Of a stretch of 31,574 nucleotides of DNA, positions 9,801 to 16,014 are shown piece after piece. Under the pieces are notes generated by a model, which was given only the letters and a program-made list of their open reading frames with translations, was not told the DNA's origin and did no database searches. The stretch's first letter is position 1. Every line of letters starts with the position of its first letter. Position numbers and translations under genes: made by a program. Source of the DNA: Actinomycetes bacterium (GTDB taxonomy: Bacteria > Actinomycetota > Acidimicrobiia > Acidimicrobiales > Microtrichaceae); the NCBI GenBank assembly GCA_023434535.1, contig JAEYSR010000199.1, positions 1-31,574 of the forward strand, given 5' to 3'.

Positions 9801-10526
9801 CTCGTTGGCCGCCCCGGAGAAGCCGGCATCCTCCGACAGGCGCCGGACGAACGCGGAGGGCAGGACGTCGGCGACCCGGCCGGTCGGATCGTGCTCAGAA
9901 CCGTTGTCGACCACCAGCAGCGAGAGGTTCTCGTAGTCCTGGTCCGCGATCGACTCGAGGCACTCCTCGAACCAGTCGCCCGGGTCCTTGGTGACCATCA
10001 CGACGACCACCGGTGGCGCGCCGACGCCGACGATCGGACCGTCGTCCGACAGGCCCCCCTTGGCGTCCTCCGCCACGTCCTCGTCGGCGGCGTGCTGGAA
10101 CTCCTCGTCGAACGGCGCCGGACCGACGTCGTCGGAACGGTCGGCGACGACGGCAGGGTCGTCCAGATCGGCAGGGTCGTCCAGATCGTCGGAGGCGTCC
10201 AGATCGGCAGGGTCGTCCAGATCGTCCGGATCCTCGGCCTCGGCCTGGACCTCGACGTCGTCCTCGCCCTGGTCCGGATCCTCGACCTCTACGTCCTCGA
10301 CCTCGGCGTCGTCGGGAGCGTCGTCCGAATCCTCGACGTCTGCGTCGTCCGGATCCTCGATCTCGTCCGGATCGTCGGCGTCCTCGACCTCGGCGTCGTC
10401 GGGAGCGTCGTCCGGATCCGCAGTCCCGTCGGACTGCCCATCTGCAGCGTCGGTCGTGGCCGACTCCTCGTCGGTCCCGACCTCGTCGGCGTCCGTCAGG
10501 TCGGGGTCGGTGGGCGCATCGCGCAC
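6825..10526 (-). CDS. Giant GT2 glycosyltransferase with acidic N-terminus and multi-pass membrane domain
   Basis: The protein has 1233 residues in three parts. Residues 1-160 are extremely acidic and of low complexity (D/E/P/A, tandem repeats). Residues about 172-420 form a GT2 domain: VVVVMVTKD start, VVDNGS, the DxD-like FVHDDVRLHP for nucleotide-sugar/metal binding, and the acceptor-side EDVDLCWR. The rest is a membrane region of about a dozen hydrophobic segments, a soluble stretch around residues 930-1160 and a last membrane helix ending in Arg-rich residues. It probably transfers a sugar to a lipid-linked or wall acceptor at the membrane; donor and acceptor cannot be read. The GTG at 10526 is the first start codon in frame, but the frame stays open for 41 codons upstream with similar composition and no ribosome site is visible. 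The start is therefore uncertain. Confidence 0.88.
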   Translation of the reverse strand: MRDAPTDPDLTDADEVGTDEESATTDAADGQSDGTADPDDAPDDAEVEDADDPDEIEDPDDADVEDSDDAPDDAEVEDVEVEDPDQGEDDVEVQAEAEDPDDLDDPADLDASDDLDDPADLDDPAVVADRSDDVGPAPFDEEFQHAADEDVAEDAKGGLSDDGPIVGVGAPPVVVVMVTKDPGDWFEECLESIADQDYENLSLLVVDNGSEHDPTGRVADVLPSAFVRRLSEDAGFSGAANEALVSVEGAPFLLFVHDDVRLHPDAVTSMVAEAFRANAGVVGAKLVDWDDERVLRSVGLAVDVFGSSAPLVDPGELDQSQHDSARNVFAVSTACMLVRSDLFATIGGFSTQIPFFGEDVDLCWRAHIAGAAVQFCPKAKVGHRERFAERRDVESGSRFATRHESRMVLANTELRRWWWTVPVGILLGLVDMVGSAFIGRIRHSGDVVAAGFWNVVHLPDLVRARARVRRSRRVHDADYRALFHRGSYRLRAMVRTEDGEGRLAAATRSSRTALAGMTSVTSRAAAALIIGTILVGVFGARHLFTGSLPVMRELVSGGTSGPSLVSEWWTAWRGVGLGEASVPVGLVPALGGLGTLLLGSIDLARRLLILAPLLIGAVGAWKMLSGTRSIRGRSAALAVYALNPIALNALATGRLQALVVYAAAPWLLRRIARHAHVAPFNEADAVPVGWWRHLAGNALILGAVACVSPLGSLLLAVSISVLAVGPWVGGDRGRAARIPVAALGGLLLSIPLQLPWLYEAITGGDPASLTGVWDTRAAVPSASEIITGSIGPVQTGWLGWAIVIAALVPLLSGRSWRLGWTVGGWALALVSFAGTSALASAGLLGGAGAALFLVPAALGISLAVSMGPLAFEEDVVGGDFGVGQFASGVGILALVVGLLPIVFAAPEGRWYLPDGDYQRALDLIDRGDATRTLWIGDPDVLPVAGWTLDDAGDLAFGVTEGNLPTVTQRYRLDGGDGVEQLRDAVEAALDGRTSRVGQLLAPMGIRYVLLVDRPAPEPFAPVEVPLPTGTLTAFEEQLDLTRIPVAPGAELYEVSGVWPLRSDVSELDLPDDGAPTLAGQLLLPPTQPPAVLGTGPGTSFSGELEKGADVAQSVTADAGWSLDSGSDTARRSSLFGWAQRFDVERGGDATLSWSTPLTSRFLQGIQVLALLILVVLAGRRRRLAATRPRRTIRRGPAVVVVTPDAPADSTQEPARVVRRGTGASGSGSGEEST
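10150..10430. repeat. Tandem repeats encoding the acidic N-terminus of the GT2 protein
   Basis: A unit close to GATCGGCAGGGTCGTCCA recurs at 10151-10228. A longer block (about 30 bp starting CTCGACCTCGGCGTCG) occurs near 10297 and again near 10383. Unit lengths keep frame, giving Asp-Asp-Pro-Ala-Asp-Leu and Asp-Asp-Ala-Glu-Val-Glu-Asp repeats in the minus-strand protein. Such arrays are prone to slippage, so copy number may vary between strains. Confidence 0.8.
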
Positions 10527-10805
10527 GGCATCGACGTCGTCGGGCCCGCTGCTCGCCGGCTCAGGACCGTCGCCGGAGCCCTGTCCGACGTTCCGATCGT
10601 CGTCGCTCGCTCCGGGACGTGGCGGCTTGGAGGGGATCGTCCTGACCTTTCATGGGGTTCCGGGCGGTTGCTCGACGGCACCGGCCGGGCGCGGAGCCGA
10701 CGGATGGCGGACGGAGAGCGATCGTAGTGCGGCCCCCGCGCGCCACCGCGTTCATGGTCGCCGCGCCCCGCCCGGATCCGGCGGACACCTTCTAGAGTCA
10801 TCGGG
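10527..10805. other. Gap between GT2 and rmd genes
   Basis: This is the only clear gap near 300 bp. The GT2 frame continues open to 10649 without an ATG, GTG or TTG start. A different minus-strand frame has an ATG at 10653 giving a 30-codon Arg/Ser-rich ORF that ends at 10561, with no ribosome site. A TACGAT hexamer (minus strand, 10726-10721) is a possible -10 for the GT2 transcript. At the right end lies the rmd-side -10. Nothing else is recognised. Confidence 0.5.
10793..10798 (+). promoter_or_regulatory. -10 element TAGAGT upstream of rmd leader
   Basis: TAGAGT fits the actinobacterial TANNNT -10 form. It is followed after 7 nt by an ATG (10806), so the transcript should begin at or next to that ATG. 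No clear -35 is visible. Confidence 0.5.
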
Positions 10806-10856
10806 ATGCACGGCGACGGCACACGAACCCGGCCTCGGCCCCGGCGCCGACCGTGA
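10806..10856 (+). CDS. Putative leaderless 16-codon leader peptide before rmd
   Basis: The ORF reads MHGDGTRTRPRPRRRP and its TGA (10854-10856) overlaps the GTG start of the next gene (10853-10855) as GTGA. It begins 7 nt after a TAGAGT -10 element, the geometry of leaderless mRNA. The downstream GTG has no ribosome site of its own, so termination-reinitiation from this small ORF would explain how that gene is translated. The Arg/Pro-rich end could slow ribosomes. Expression is inferred, not shown. Confidence 0.42.
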   Translation: MHGDGTRTRPRPRRRP

Positions 10857-11761
10857 AGGCGCTCATCACCGGTGCCGGCGGCTTCGTCGGCCACCACCTG
10901 GCCTCGCACCTGCAGGACCTGGGCGACGAGGTGATCACCACCGACCGCTCCACCGACGGTCTCGACATCACCGACGCCCCGGCGCTCCTCGACGCGTTCC
11001 GGCGCCGACGGCCCGAGGTCGTCTACCACCTCGCCGGAGCGAGCGACGTGGGTGGATCCTGGTCCACCCCGCAGGCGACGTTCCGCTCGAACGCCGAGGG
11101 AACGCTGAACGTGCTCTGGGCGGCCCGGGAGTCGGGCGTGGAGCGGGTGCTCACCGTCGGTTCGGCCGACGTGTACGGCAAGGTGTCGGCGGACGACCTG
11201 CCGATCAGGGAGTCGCTCGAGATGCGGCCGGTGAGCCCGTACGCCGCCTCCAAGGCCGCTGCGGACCACGTGGCGCTGCAGGCGAGCCTCGGCTTCGGCC
11301 AGGCGGTCGTCCGCGCCCGCCCGTTCAACCACCTGGGGCCGGGGCAGAGCAACCGCTTCGTCGCCGCCGCTCTGGCCGAGCGGGTGGCGCGCAACGAGCT
11401 CGACGGGGAGTCCAAGGTCAAGGTCGGCAACCTCAGCCCCCGACGCGACTTCACCGACGTCCGCGACGTCGTGCGGGCCTACCGGCTCCTGATCGAGCAC
11501 GGGCGCAGCGGCGAGGTCTACAACGTGTGCAGTGGCACCGCGATCGCCGTGCAGGCGCTGGCCGACGAGTTCATCGCCCTGGCCAGCATCCCCATGGAGC
11601 TCGTCACCGACCCCGAGCTCGAGCGACCCGTGGACATCCCCGTCCTCCTGGGCGACAACTCGCGGGTGCGGGCCGACACCGGGTGGTCGCCGCAGATCCC
11701 CCTCCCGGTGACGCTGAACGACCTGCTCGACGACCAGCGCCGCCGCGTGCGGGCCGACTGA
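10853..11761 (+). CDS. rmd: NAD(P)-dependent GDP-4-keto-6-deoxymannose reductase-like SDR
   Basis: The protein is a 302-residue extended short-chain dehydrogenase. It has a Rossmann motif GAGGFVG at residues 7-13 and a catalytic triad of Ser104 (VGSADVYG), Tyr130 and Lys134 (SPYAASK). RPFNHLGPGQ and the overall length match GDP-6-deoxy-D-mannose reductases (Rmd), which reduce the 4-keto group of the Gmd product to make GDP-D-rhamnose. A gmd gene lies 1.6 kb downstream, which supports this. The start is GTG, without a ribosome site, overlapping the stop of a small leader ORF. The exact sugar cannot be proved from sequence; another nucleotide-sugar 4-epimerase or reductase is possible. Confidence 0.78.
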   Translation: MKALITGAGGFVGHHLASHLQDLGDEVITTDRSTDGLDITDAPALLDAFRRRRPEVVYHLAGASDVGGSWSTPQATFRSNAEGTLNVLWAARESGVERVLTVGSADVYGKVSADDLPIRESLEMRPVSPYAASKAAADHVALQASLGFGQAVVRARPFNHLGPGQSNRFVAAALAERVARNELDGESKVKVGNLSPRRDFTDVRDVVRAYRLLIEHGRSGEVYNVCSGTAIAVQALADEFIALASIPMELVTDPELERPVDIPVLLGDNSRVRADTGWSPQIPLPVTLNDLLDDQRRRVRAD

Positions 11762-11870
11762 GGGCAGCGACGCCCCCGCCCTGATCTCCGGATCGGGATG
11801 CTGACGTGTGCAGCGGCCGCCGTCCGCGGATCGGACCACGCCCCCGGTCGCGACGCGAACCGAGCTGGCC

Positions 11871-12755
11871 TCAGCCCGAGACCGACGCGACGATGCGCAG
11901 GACCTCGTCCGCGACAAGGTCGGGCTCGGTGAACGGCACGTGGTGGCCCGAGCGGCCGGCGAGCACGTGCCGACCCTGCGGCAGCGCCGCGGCCGACGTC
12001 CGGTGGGCGTCCACGAGCGGCTCGCGACGACCTCGTTCCAGGAACGACGCCGCCGCACCGGAGATGTAGGTGACCGGCACCGGCGGCAGCGCCGGCGGCG
12101 AGAGTCGCAGTTGGCGGAGGTCGTCGAGATGACCCCGCAGCTCCGCCTGCTGTGCGGCCGCAGCCGCCGCCGTCCCGTCGTCGCGTCGCATCCCGCTGGC
12201 GGAGGGCTCGGGGAGCATCGCGGCGAGGCGATCGACTGGCCGCCGCAGCGCTCCGGTGCGGGCGATCGCCGGCAGGAGCGCCATGGCCAACCGGTTCTGA
12301 GCGGCCGCCCCACGCCCGAAGTACTCGTCGCAGCCCTCGTCCGTGACGTCGACCAGCACCAGACCGGCAACCCGCTCGGGCCTCTCCGACGCCACCAGTC
12401 GTACGACCGGACCGCCCCAGCTGTGGCCCACGAGCACGAACGGGCCGTCGCCGAGGTGGTCGAGGAGGTCGCTCAGGTCGTCGGCCAGACGGCGCAGGTC
12501 GCGGGGCGCCGCGTCCGCCGGGCTCCGACCCAGACCGCTGCGGTCGTAGGCGACGGTCGGCACCGACGCGGCGAGCCGATCCACGACCGCTCCCCAGGCG
12601 TGGTGCGACAGGCCCATCCCCGCCTCCAGCACCACCATCGGGCGGCGGCTGTCGGGTCCCCGGCGCTCGACGTACAGGTCACGTCCGTCACGGGTCCGGA
12701 CCCACTCGATCCGCCAGGACGACGGTGCTCCGTCGGCCGAGGCGTCAGCCGGCAT
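11871..12755 (-). CDS. Alpha/beta hydrolase
   Basis: This 294-residue alpha/beta-hydrolase-fold protein has the nucleophile elbow GHSWGG (Ser112), an oxyanion region near LEAGMG (about residues 43-48), YDRSGLGRS before the elbow, and the catalytic histidine in SGHHVPF near residue 270. No signal peptide is seen, so it is probably cytosolic. The substrate is not predictable; related proteins act on esters, lactones or epoxides. The ATG at 12755 overlaps the last 11 bp of the upstream XRE regulator gene, so both are on one transcript and probably coupled. The regulator may respond to a compound the hydrolase acts on. Confidence 0.85.
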   Translation of the reverse strand: MPADASADGAPSSWRIEWVRTRDGRDLYVERRGPDSRRPMVVLEAGMGLSHHAWGAVVDRLAASVPTVAYDRSGLGRSPADAAPRDLRRLADDLSDLLDHLGDGPFVLVGHSWGGPVVRLVASERPERVAGLVLVDVTDEGCDEYFGRGAAAQNRLAMALLPAIARTGALRRPVDRLAAMLPEPSASGMRRDDGTAAAAAAQQAELRGHLDDLRQLRLSPPALPPVPVTYISGAAASFLERGRREPLVDAHRTSAAALPQGRHVLAGRSGHHVPFTEPDLVADEVLRIVASVSG

Positions 12756-13242
12756 CGCCGAGCCGACCGCGGGCCGACTCCAGCGCGGCGCGCTCCTGGG
12801 CCGACACGGCCCGAGGCGCCAGCTCCGCCAGCGTCCGACGCCATTCGGCCGTCACCCGGGCCGCGACGCCTCGCGGCGCCCCTTCGAGCCACCTCAGGTC
12901 CCGTTCGAGGAGCGCCAGCTGCAGCTCCAGCTCCGTGTGGCGCGCCGTCACCGGCGGGAGCCGCTCGGCCTTCGAGGCCGGGTACTCGGTCGCCTCGACC
13001 AGCTCCAGCGGCTCCAGCTGGAACACCCCGGCGAGCAGCGTCACCGTGCGCTCCCCCGGAACGCTGCGCCCGGACTCCAGGTTCGACAGCGCCACGCGCG
13101 AGATGGCGACGCGGGCGGACAGCTCGGCCTGGGTGAGACCCCGCTCCACCCGCAGGCGGGCGATGCGGTCGCCCAGTCGCTCGTGAGTGACAGCACCCCT
13201 CGTCGGGCGGCGGGGGTCGGAGGCGGGGGATGGCTGCGTCAT
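12745..13242 (-). CDS. XRE-family helix-turn-helix regulator
   Basis: This 165-residue protein has a Cro/C1-type helix-turn-helix at residues about 24-80 (RIARLRVERGLTQAELSARV, then SNLESGRSVPG), the common bacterial XRE layout. The C-terminal half is charged and helical (LELQLALLERDLRWLEG), probably for dimerisation; no known sensor domain is recognised. I use the ATG at 13242 since it is the only start before the domain within the intergenic space. It lacks a strong ribosome site, and translation upstream of it would enter the opposite-strand gmd gene. A perfect 7-3-7 palindrome 56 bp upstream is a good candidate for its own operator. It overlaps the hydrolase gene downstream. Confidence 0.85.
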   Translation of the reverse strand: MTQPSPASDPRRPTRGAVTHERLGDRIARLRVERGLTQAELSARVAISRVALSNLESGRSVPGERTVTLLAGVFQLEPLELVEATEYPASKAERLPPVTARHTELELQLALLERDLRWLEGAPRGVAARVTAEWRRTLAELAPRAVSAQERAALESARGRLGDAG

Positions 13243-13297
13243 GGAGGTGGGGGCCGCAGGGCGACGGCCGCGGGACTGCACGGCGGGGCCGTCATCT

Positions 13298-13314
13298 TGC
13301 CAACCCAGTTGGCA
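13298..13314. promoter_or_regulatory. Palindromic operator candidate between XRE regulator and gmd
   Basis: TGCCAACCCAGTTGGCA is a perfect inverted repeat (7-bp arms, 3-bp spacer) in the 105-bp divergent gap. It lies 34-50 bp before the gmd start, which would cover the -35 region of a leaderless gmd promoter, and about 56 bp before the regulator gene. AT content is locally higher than in the flanks. The binding protein is inferred to be the adjacent XRE regulator. Confidence 0.6.
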
Positions 13315-13335
13315 GTCCCGGAACCGGCCCGAGCG

Positions 13336-13341
13336 TAGAAC
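13336..13341 (+). promoter_or_regulatory. -10 element of gmd (leaderless geometry)
   Basis: TAGAAC lies 6 nt before the gmd ATG, close to the TANNNT form, so transcription would start at the ATG. The TTGGCA in the palindrome is 21 bp upstream, longer than the usual spacer. Confidence 0.4.
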
Positions 13342-13347
13342 AGAGCC

Positions 13348-14328
13348 ATGACCAAGCGTGCGCTCATCACCGGCATCACCGGCCAGGACGGCTCCTACCT
13401 GGCCGAGCTGCTCCTCGACGAGGGATACGAGGTGATCGGCATGGTGCGACGGTCCTCGACCGTGACCTTCGAGCGGATCGCCCATCTGCAGGACCGCATC
13501 GCCACGGTCCCCGGCGACCTGCTCGACCAGGCCAGCCTGATCGACCTGCTGCGCACCCACCGCCCCACCGAGGTGTACAACCTGGCCGCCCAGAGCTTCG
13601 TGCAGACCAGCTTCAGCCAGCCGGTCCTCACCGGCGACGTGACCGGCCTCGGCGTCACCCGCCTCCTCGACGCCATCCGGATCGTCGACCCCGACATCCG
13701 CTTCTACCAGGCGTCGAGCTCCGAGATGTTCGGCAAGGTCGTCGAGGTGCCCCAGTCGGAGACGACGCCGTTCTACCCCCGCTCCCCCTACGGCGTGGCC
13801 AAGCTCTACGGCCACTGGATCACCGTGAACTACCGGGAGAGCTACGACCTCCACGCCTCGAGCGGGATCCTGTTCAACCACGAGTCACCCCGCCGGGGCC
13901 TCGAGTTCGTGACCCGCAAGATCTCGAACACCGTCGCCAAGATCAAGCTCGGCCTGGCGTCCGAGCTGCGCCTCGGCAACCTCGACGCCGAGCGCGACTG
14001 GGGCTTCGCCGGGGACTACGTCCGGGCGATGTACCTCATGCTCCAGCAGGACTCGCCGGACGACTACGTGGTGTCCACCGGCGAGACGCACTCCGTGCGG
14101 CGCTTCTGCGAGGTGGCGTTCGGTCACGTCGGGCTGGACTACGAGCAGTTCGTCGTGATCGACGAGGCGTTCTACCGCCCGGCCGAGGTCGACCTCCTGA
14201 TCGGCAGCCAGCAGAAGGCGGAGCGGGTCCTCGGCTGGAGCCCGACCGTCGGCTTCGAGGACCTTGTCACGATGATGGTCGACGCCGACATCGACCTCCT
14301 GTCGGGTCGGCTCGGTCCCGTCGGCTGA
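13348..14328 (+). CDS. gmd: GDP-mannose 4,6-dehydratase
   Basis: The 326-residue enzyme converts GDP-D-mannose to GDP-4-keto-6-deoxy-D-mannose, the branch point to GDP-D-rhamnose, GDP-L-fucose and related sugars. Family-specific sequence is clear: GITGQDGSYL (residues 9-18, NADP binding), SSSEMFGK (123-130), Tyr148 and Lys152 in SPYGVAK, and NHESPRRG (177-184), diagnostic of Gmd. Length is slightly short of the 340-370 usual for the family, with no missing core motif. The start ATG follows a TAGAAC hexamer by 6 nt, consistent with a leaderless message. Reductases able to use the product are encoded at 10853-11761 and 24257-25234. A palindrome upstream suggests regulation by the divergent XRE gene. 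Confidence 0.96.
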   Translation: MTKRALITGITGQDGSYLAELLLDEGYEVIGMVRRSSTVTFERIAHLQDRIATVPGDLLDQASLIDLLRTHRPTEVYNLAAQSFVQTSFSQPVLTGDVTGLGVTRLLDAIRIVDPDIRFYQASSSEMFGKVVEVPQSETTPFYPRSPYGVAKLYGHWITVNYRESYDLHASSGILFNHESPRRGLEFVTRKISNTVAKIKLGLASELRLGNLDAERDWGFAGDYVRAMYLMLQQDSPDDYVVSTGETHSVRRFCEVAFGHVGLDYEQFVVIDEAFYRPAEVDLLIGSQQKAERVLGWSPTVGFEDLVTMMVDADIDLLSGRLGPVG

Positions 14329-14358
14329 CGACGGGCGGCACCGGACCCGGGGCCGGCG

Positions 14359-14880
14359 TCAGTCGACGCGCGGTGGAGCCGTGGGGTCCCCGGTGTCGTG
14401 GGCAGGCGATGCCTGGAGCACTCCGGGCGACTCGGTGAACGCCGTGGTGGCCCGACCGGTGGCGGCGATCTCATCGGCCCCGGCCACCATCACCGCGTGG
14501 GCGCGTCGCCATCCGACCACCAGGCACTCGCCCTCGTGGATGTCCGCCGCCACGCTGCGCTGCACGACCTTCCACGGTCGCCGGAACAGCACCCGGAACG
14601 CCCAGATGGCCGCGGCGATCAGAACCACCACGGCCAGCTCGACGAGTCCGTAGGCGACCGGCAGGACGAACACGACGACGAAGATCAGCAGGATCACGAC
14701 GGCGATGGCGGCGAACAGGTCTCCCAGGTCCGGGACGCAGCCCGCGTCGGCGTACTCGCCGGCCTTGGCCATCCGCCTGACCCGACGGCGCAGGTCCGCC
14801 GGAGCCCGCCGGAGGCGGTTCCCGATCCACTCGATCCTGATCGTGTGCTGCGTCCCGTCCGGGGCCGTCACCGTGCGCAT
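14359..14880 (-). CDS. Hypothetical two-helix membrane protein
   Basis: This 173-residue protein is not recognised. An N-terminal part with basic residues (about 20-40, RLRRAPADLRRRVRRMAK) precedes two adjacent strongly hydrophobic segments at about 57-77 and 80-99, then a basic stop (FRRPWKVVQR). The soluble C-terminal part includes GECLVVGWRRAHAVM. I chose the ATG at 14880; the frame is open further up but is Arg/Pro/Ser-biased and would overlap the cofD promoter. Its end faces the end of gmd, 30 bp away. Confidence 0.68.
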   Translation of the reverse strand: MRTVTAPDGTQHTIRIEWIGNRLRRAPADLRRRVRRMAKAGEYADAGCVPDLGDLFAAIAVVILLIFVVVFVLPVAYGLVELAVVVLIAAAIWAFRVLFRRPWKVVQRSVAADIHEGECLVVGWRRAHAVMVAGADEIAATGRATTAFTESPGVLQASPAHDTGDPTAPPRVD

Positions 14881-14975
14881 GCCGGCCGCACGATAGGCCG
14901 GGGTCGCCCGACCGGCGGGGCCCCGGTGGCCCCGGCCCGCAGGTCCCCGGCTCCTGGGTCGCCGAGGGCTGGCGA

Positions 14976-14981
14976 TAGGGT
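14976..14981 (+). promoter_or_regulatory. -10 element TAGGGT upstream of cofD
   Basis: TAGGGT matches the TANNNT form and is followed after 7 nt by an ATG (14989) that opens a seven-codon ORF. Transcription should start there, about 40 nt before cofD. No clear -35. Confidence 0.5.
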
Positions 14982-14988
14982 CCCGCCG

Positions 14989-15012
14989 ATGGTGCAGGCG
15001 GCAGGACTGTGA
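14989..15012 (+). CDS. Putative leaderless 7-codon leader ORF before cofD
   Basis: ATG at 14989, 7 nt after a TAGGGT -10 hexamer, encodes MVQAAGL and stops at 15010-15012. It ends 16 nt before the cofD GTG, just ahead of the cofD ribosome site (GAGGTGA, 15015-15021). Ribosomes finishing here would sit over that site, so it could modulate cofD initiation. Very short, so chance is a serious alternative. Confidence 0.28.
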   Translation: MVQAAGL

Positions 15013-15028
15013 ACGAGGTGACGGTGCT

Positions 15029-16003
15029 GTGACGCAGGTGGCGGTCCTGTGCGGAGGGGTGGGCGCAGCCCGGTTCCTCCGCGGTCTCCTCGAGGTCCAC
15101 GACCCGTCGCTCGTCACGGGCGTCGTCAACGTGGGCGACGACTCCGTGATCCACGGCCTGCACGTGAGCCCCGACCTGGACACGATCACCTACACGCTCG
15201 CGGGGGCCGTGAACCCCGAGACGGGCTGGGGCCTGGTGGGCGAGACCTGGCAGGCGATGGAGCAGGTCCGCTCGTACGCCCGAGCGAACGGGGTCGACGC
15301 CGAGGACGAGGCCGCCGGCTGGTTCTCCCTCGGGGACCGCGACCTCGGGACCCACCTCTACCGGACCTCGCGGTTGCGAGCCGGCGCGACGCTCGCCGAG
15401 GTCACCCGCGAGATCACCTCGGCATGGGACCTGCCCCTCGCGCTCGTCCCGGTGACCGACGACGCAGTGCGGACCCGCGTCGTCACCGACGACGGTCGAG
15501 ACCTCTCGTTCCAGGAGTACTTCGTGCGCGAGCAGCACGGGGTCGTCGTCACCGAGGTCCGCTACGAGGGCGTCGACACCGCGCAGCCGGCCGCCGCGGC
15601 GATGGCGGCGTTGACCGGGGCCGACTCGATCGTGATCGCCCCCTCGAACCCGATCGTCTCGATCGAGCCGGTGCTCGCGGTCGCCGGCGTCCGGGAGGCG
15701 GTCGTCGCCCGCCGCGACCGGACCGTGGCGGTCAGCCCCATCGTCGGCGGCGCCGCCCTGAAGGGCCCGGCCGACCGGCTGATGCGGGAGCTCGACCTCG
15801 AGCCGACCGTCGTCGGGGTCGCCCGCTGGTACGCCGAGGTCGCCGCCACGCTCGTCATCGACGAGGAGGATGCCGAGCTCGCCGACGCCGTCGAGGCCGA
15901 AGGCGTCCGCTGCGTGGTCGCCCCCACGATCATGAGCGTTCCGGGCGTCGGGGCCGCCCTCGCTCGCACCTGCCTCGAGGCGTCGACGGGCACGCAGGAC
16001 TGA
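15029..16003 (+). CDS. cofD: 2-phospho-L-lactate transferase (coenzyme F420 biosynthesis)
   Basis: CofD/FbiA joins the activated phospholactate-type moiety (from the guanylylated phosphoenolpyruvate or phospholactate donor) to Fo, forming dehydro-F420-0 or F420-0. The 324-residue protein shows the family N-terminus VAVLCGGVGAARFLRG, VVNVGDDSVIHGLHVSPDLDTI and later SNPIVSIEPVLAV and VSPIVGGAALKGPADRLM, all characteristic. GTG start at 15029 with a good GAGGTGA ribosome site 7 nt upstream. The cofE gene begins 11 bp after the stop, so the two are cotranscribed. Their presence implies the cell makes F420 and uses F420-dependent redox enzymes. The Fo synthase and CofC genes are not in this window. 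Confidence 0.95.
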   Translation: MTQVAVLCGGVGAARFLRGLLEVHDPSLVTGVVNVGDDSVIHGLHVSPDLDTITYTLAGAVNPETGWGLVGETWQAMEQVRSYARANGVDAEDEAAGWFSLGDRDLGTHLYRTSRLRAGATLAEVTREITSAWDLPLALVPVTDDAVRTRVVTDDGRDLSFQEYFVREQHGVVVTEVRYEGVDTAQPAAAAMAALTGADSIVIAPSNPIVSIEPVLAVAGVREAVVARRDRTVAVSPIVGGAALKGPADRLMRELDLEPTVVGVARWYAEVAATLVIDEEDAELADAVEAEGVRCVVAPTIMSVPGVGAALARTCLEASTGTQD

Positions 16004-16014
16004 CGGAGGACCAC

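Noticed and set aside
10150..10430. Possible CRISPR-like array
   Set aside because: The repeats are directly adjacent, imperfect, lack unique spacers and encode an in-frame acidic protein segment.
8448..10727. Long plus-strand open frame (759 codons) opposite the GT2 gene
   Set aside because: No recognisable domain and biased composition; the minus strand carries GT2 motifs and membrane helices throughout.
11762..11870. Possible terminator between rmd and the hydrolase
   Set aside because: Only a 5-bp stem (GTCCG-CGGAT-CGGAC) is visible; too weak to call.
13243..13881. Upstream extension of the XRE frame across gmd
   Set aside because: Antisense to the Gmd core; the regulator domain is complete from the ATG at 13242.
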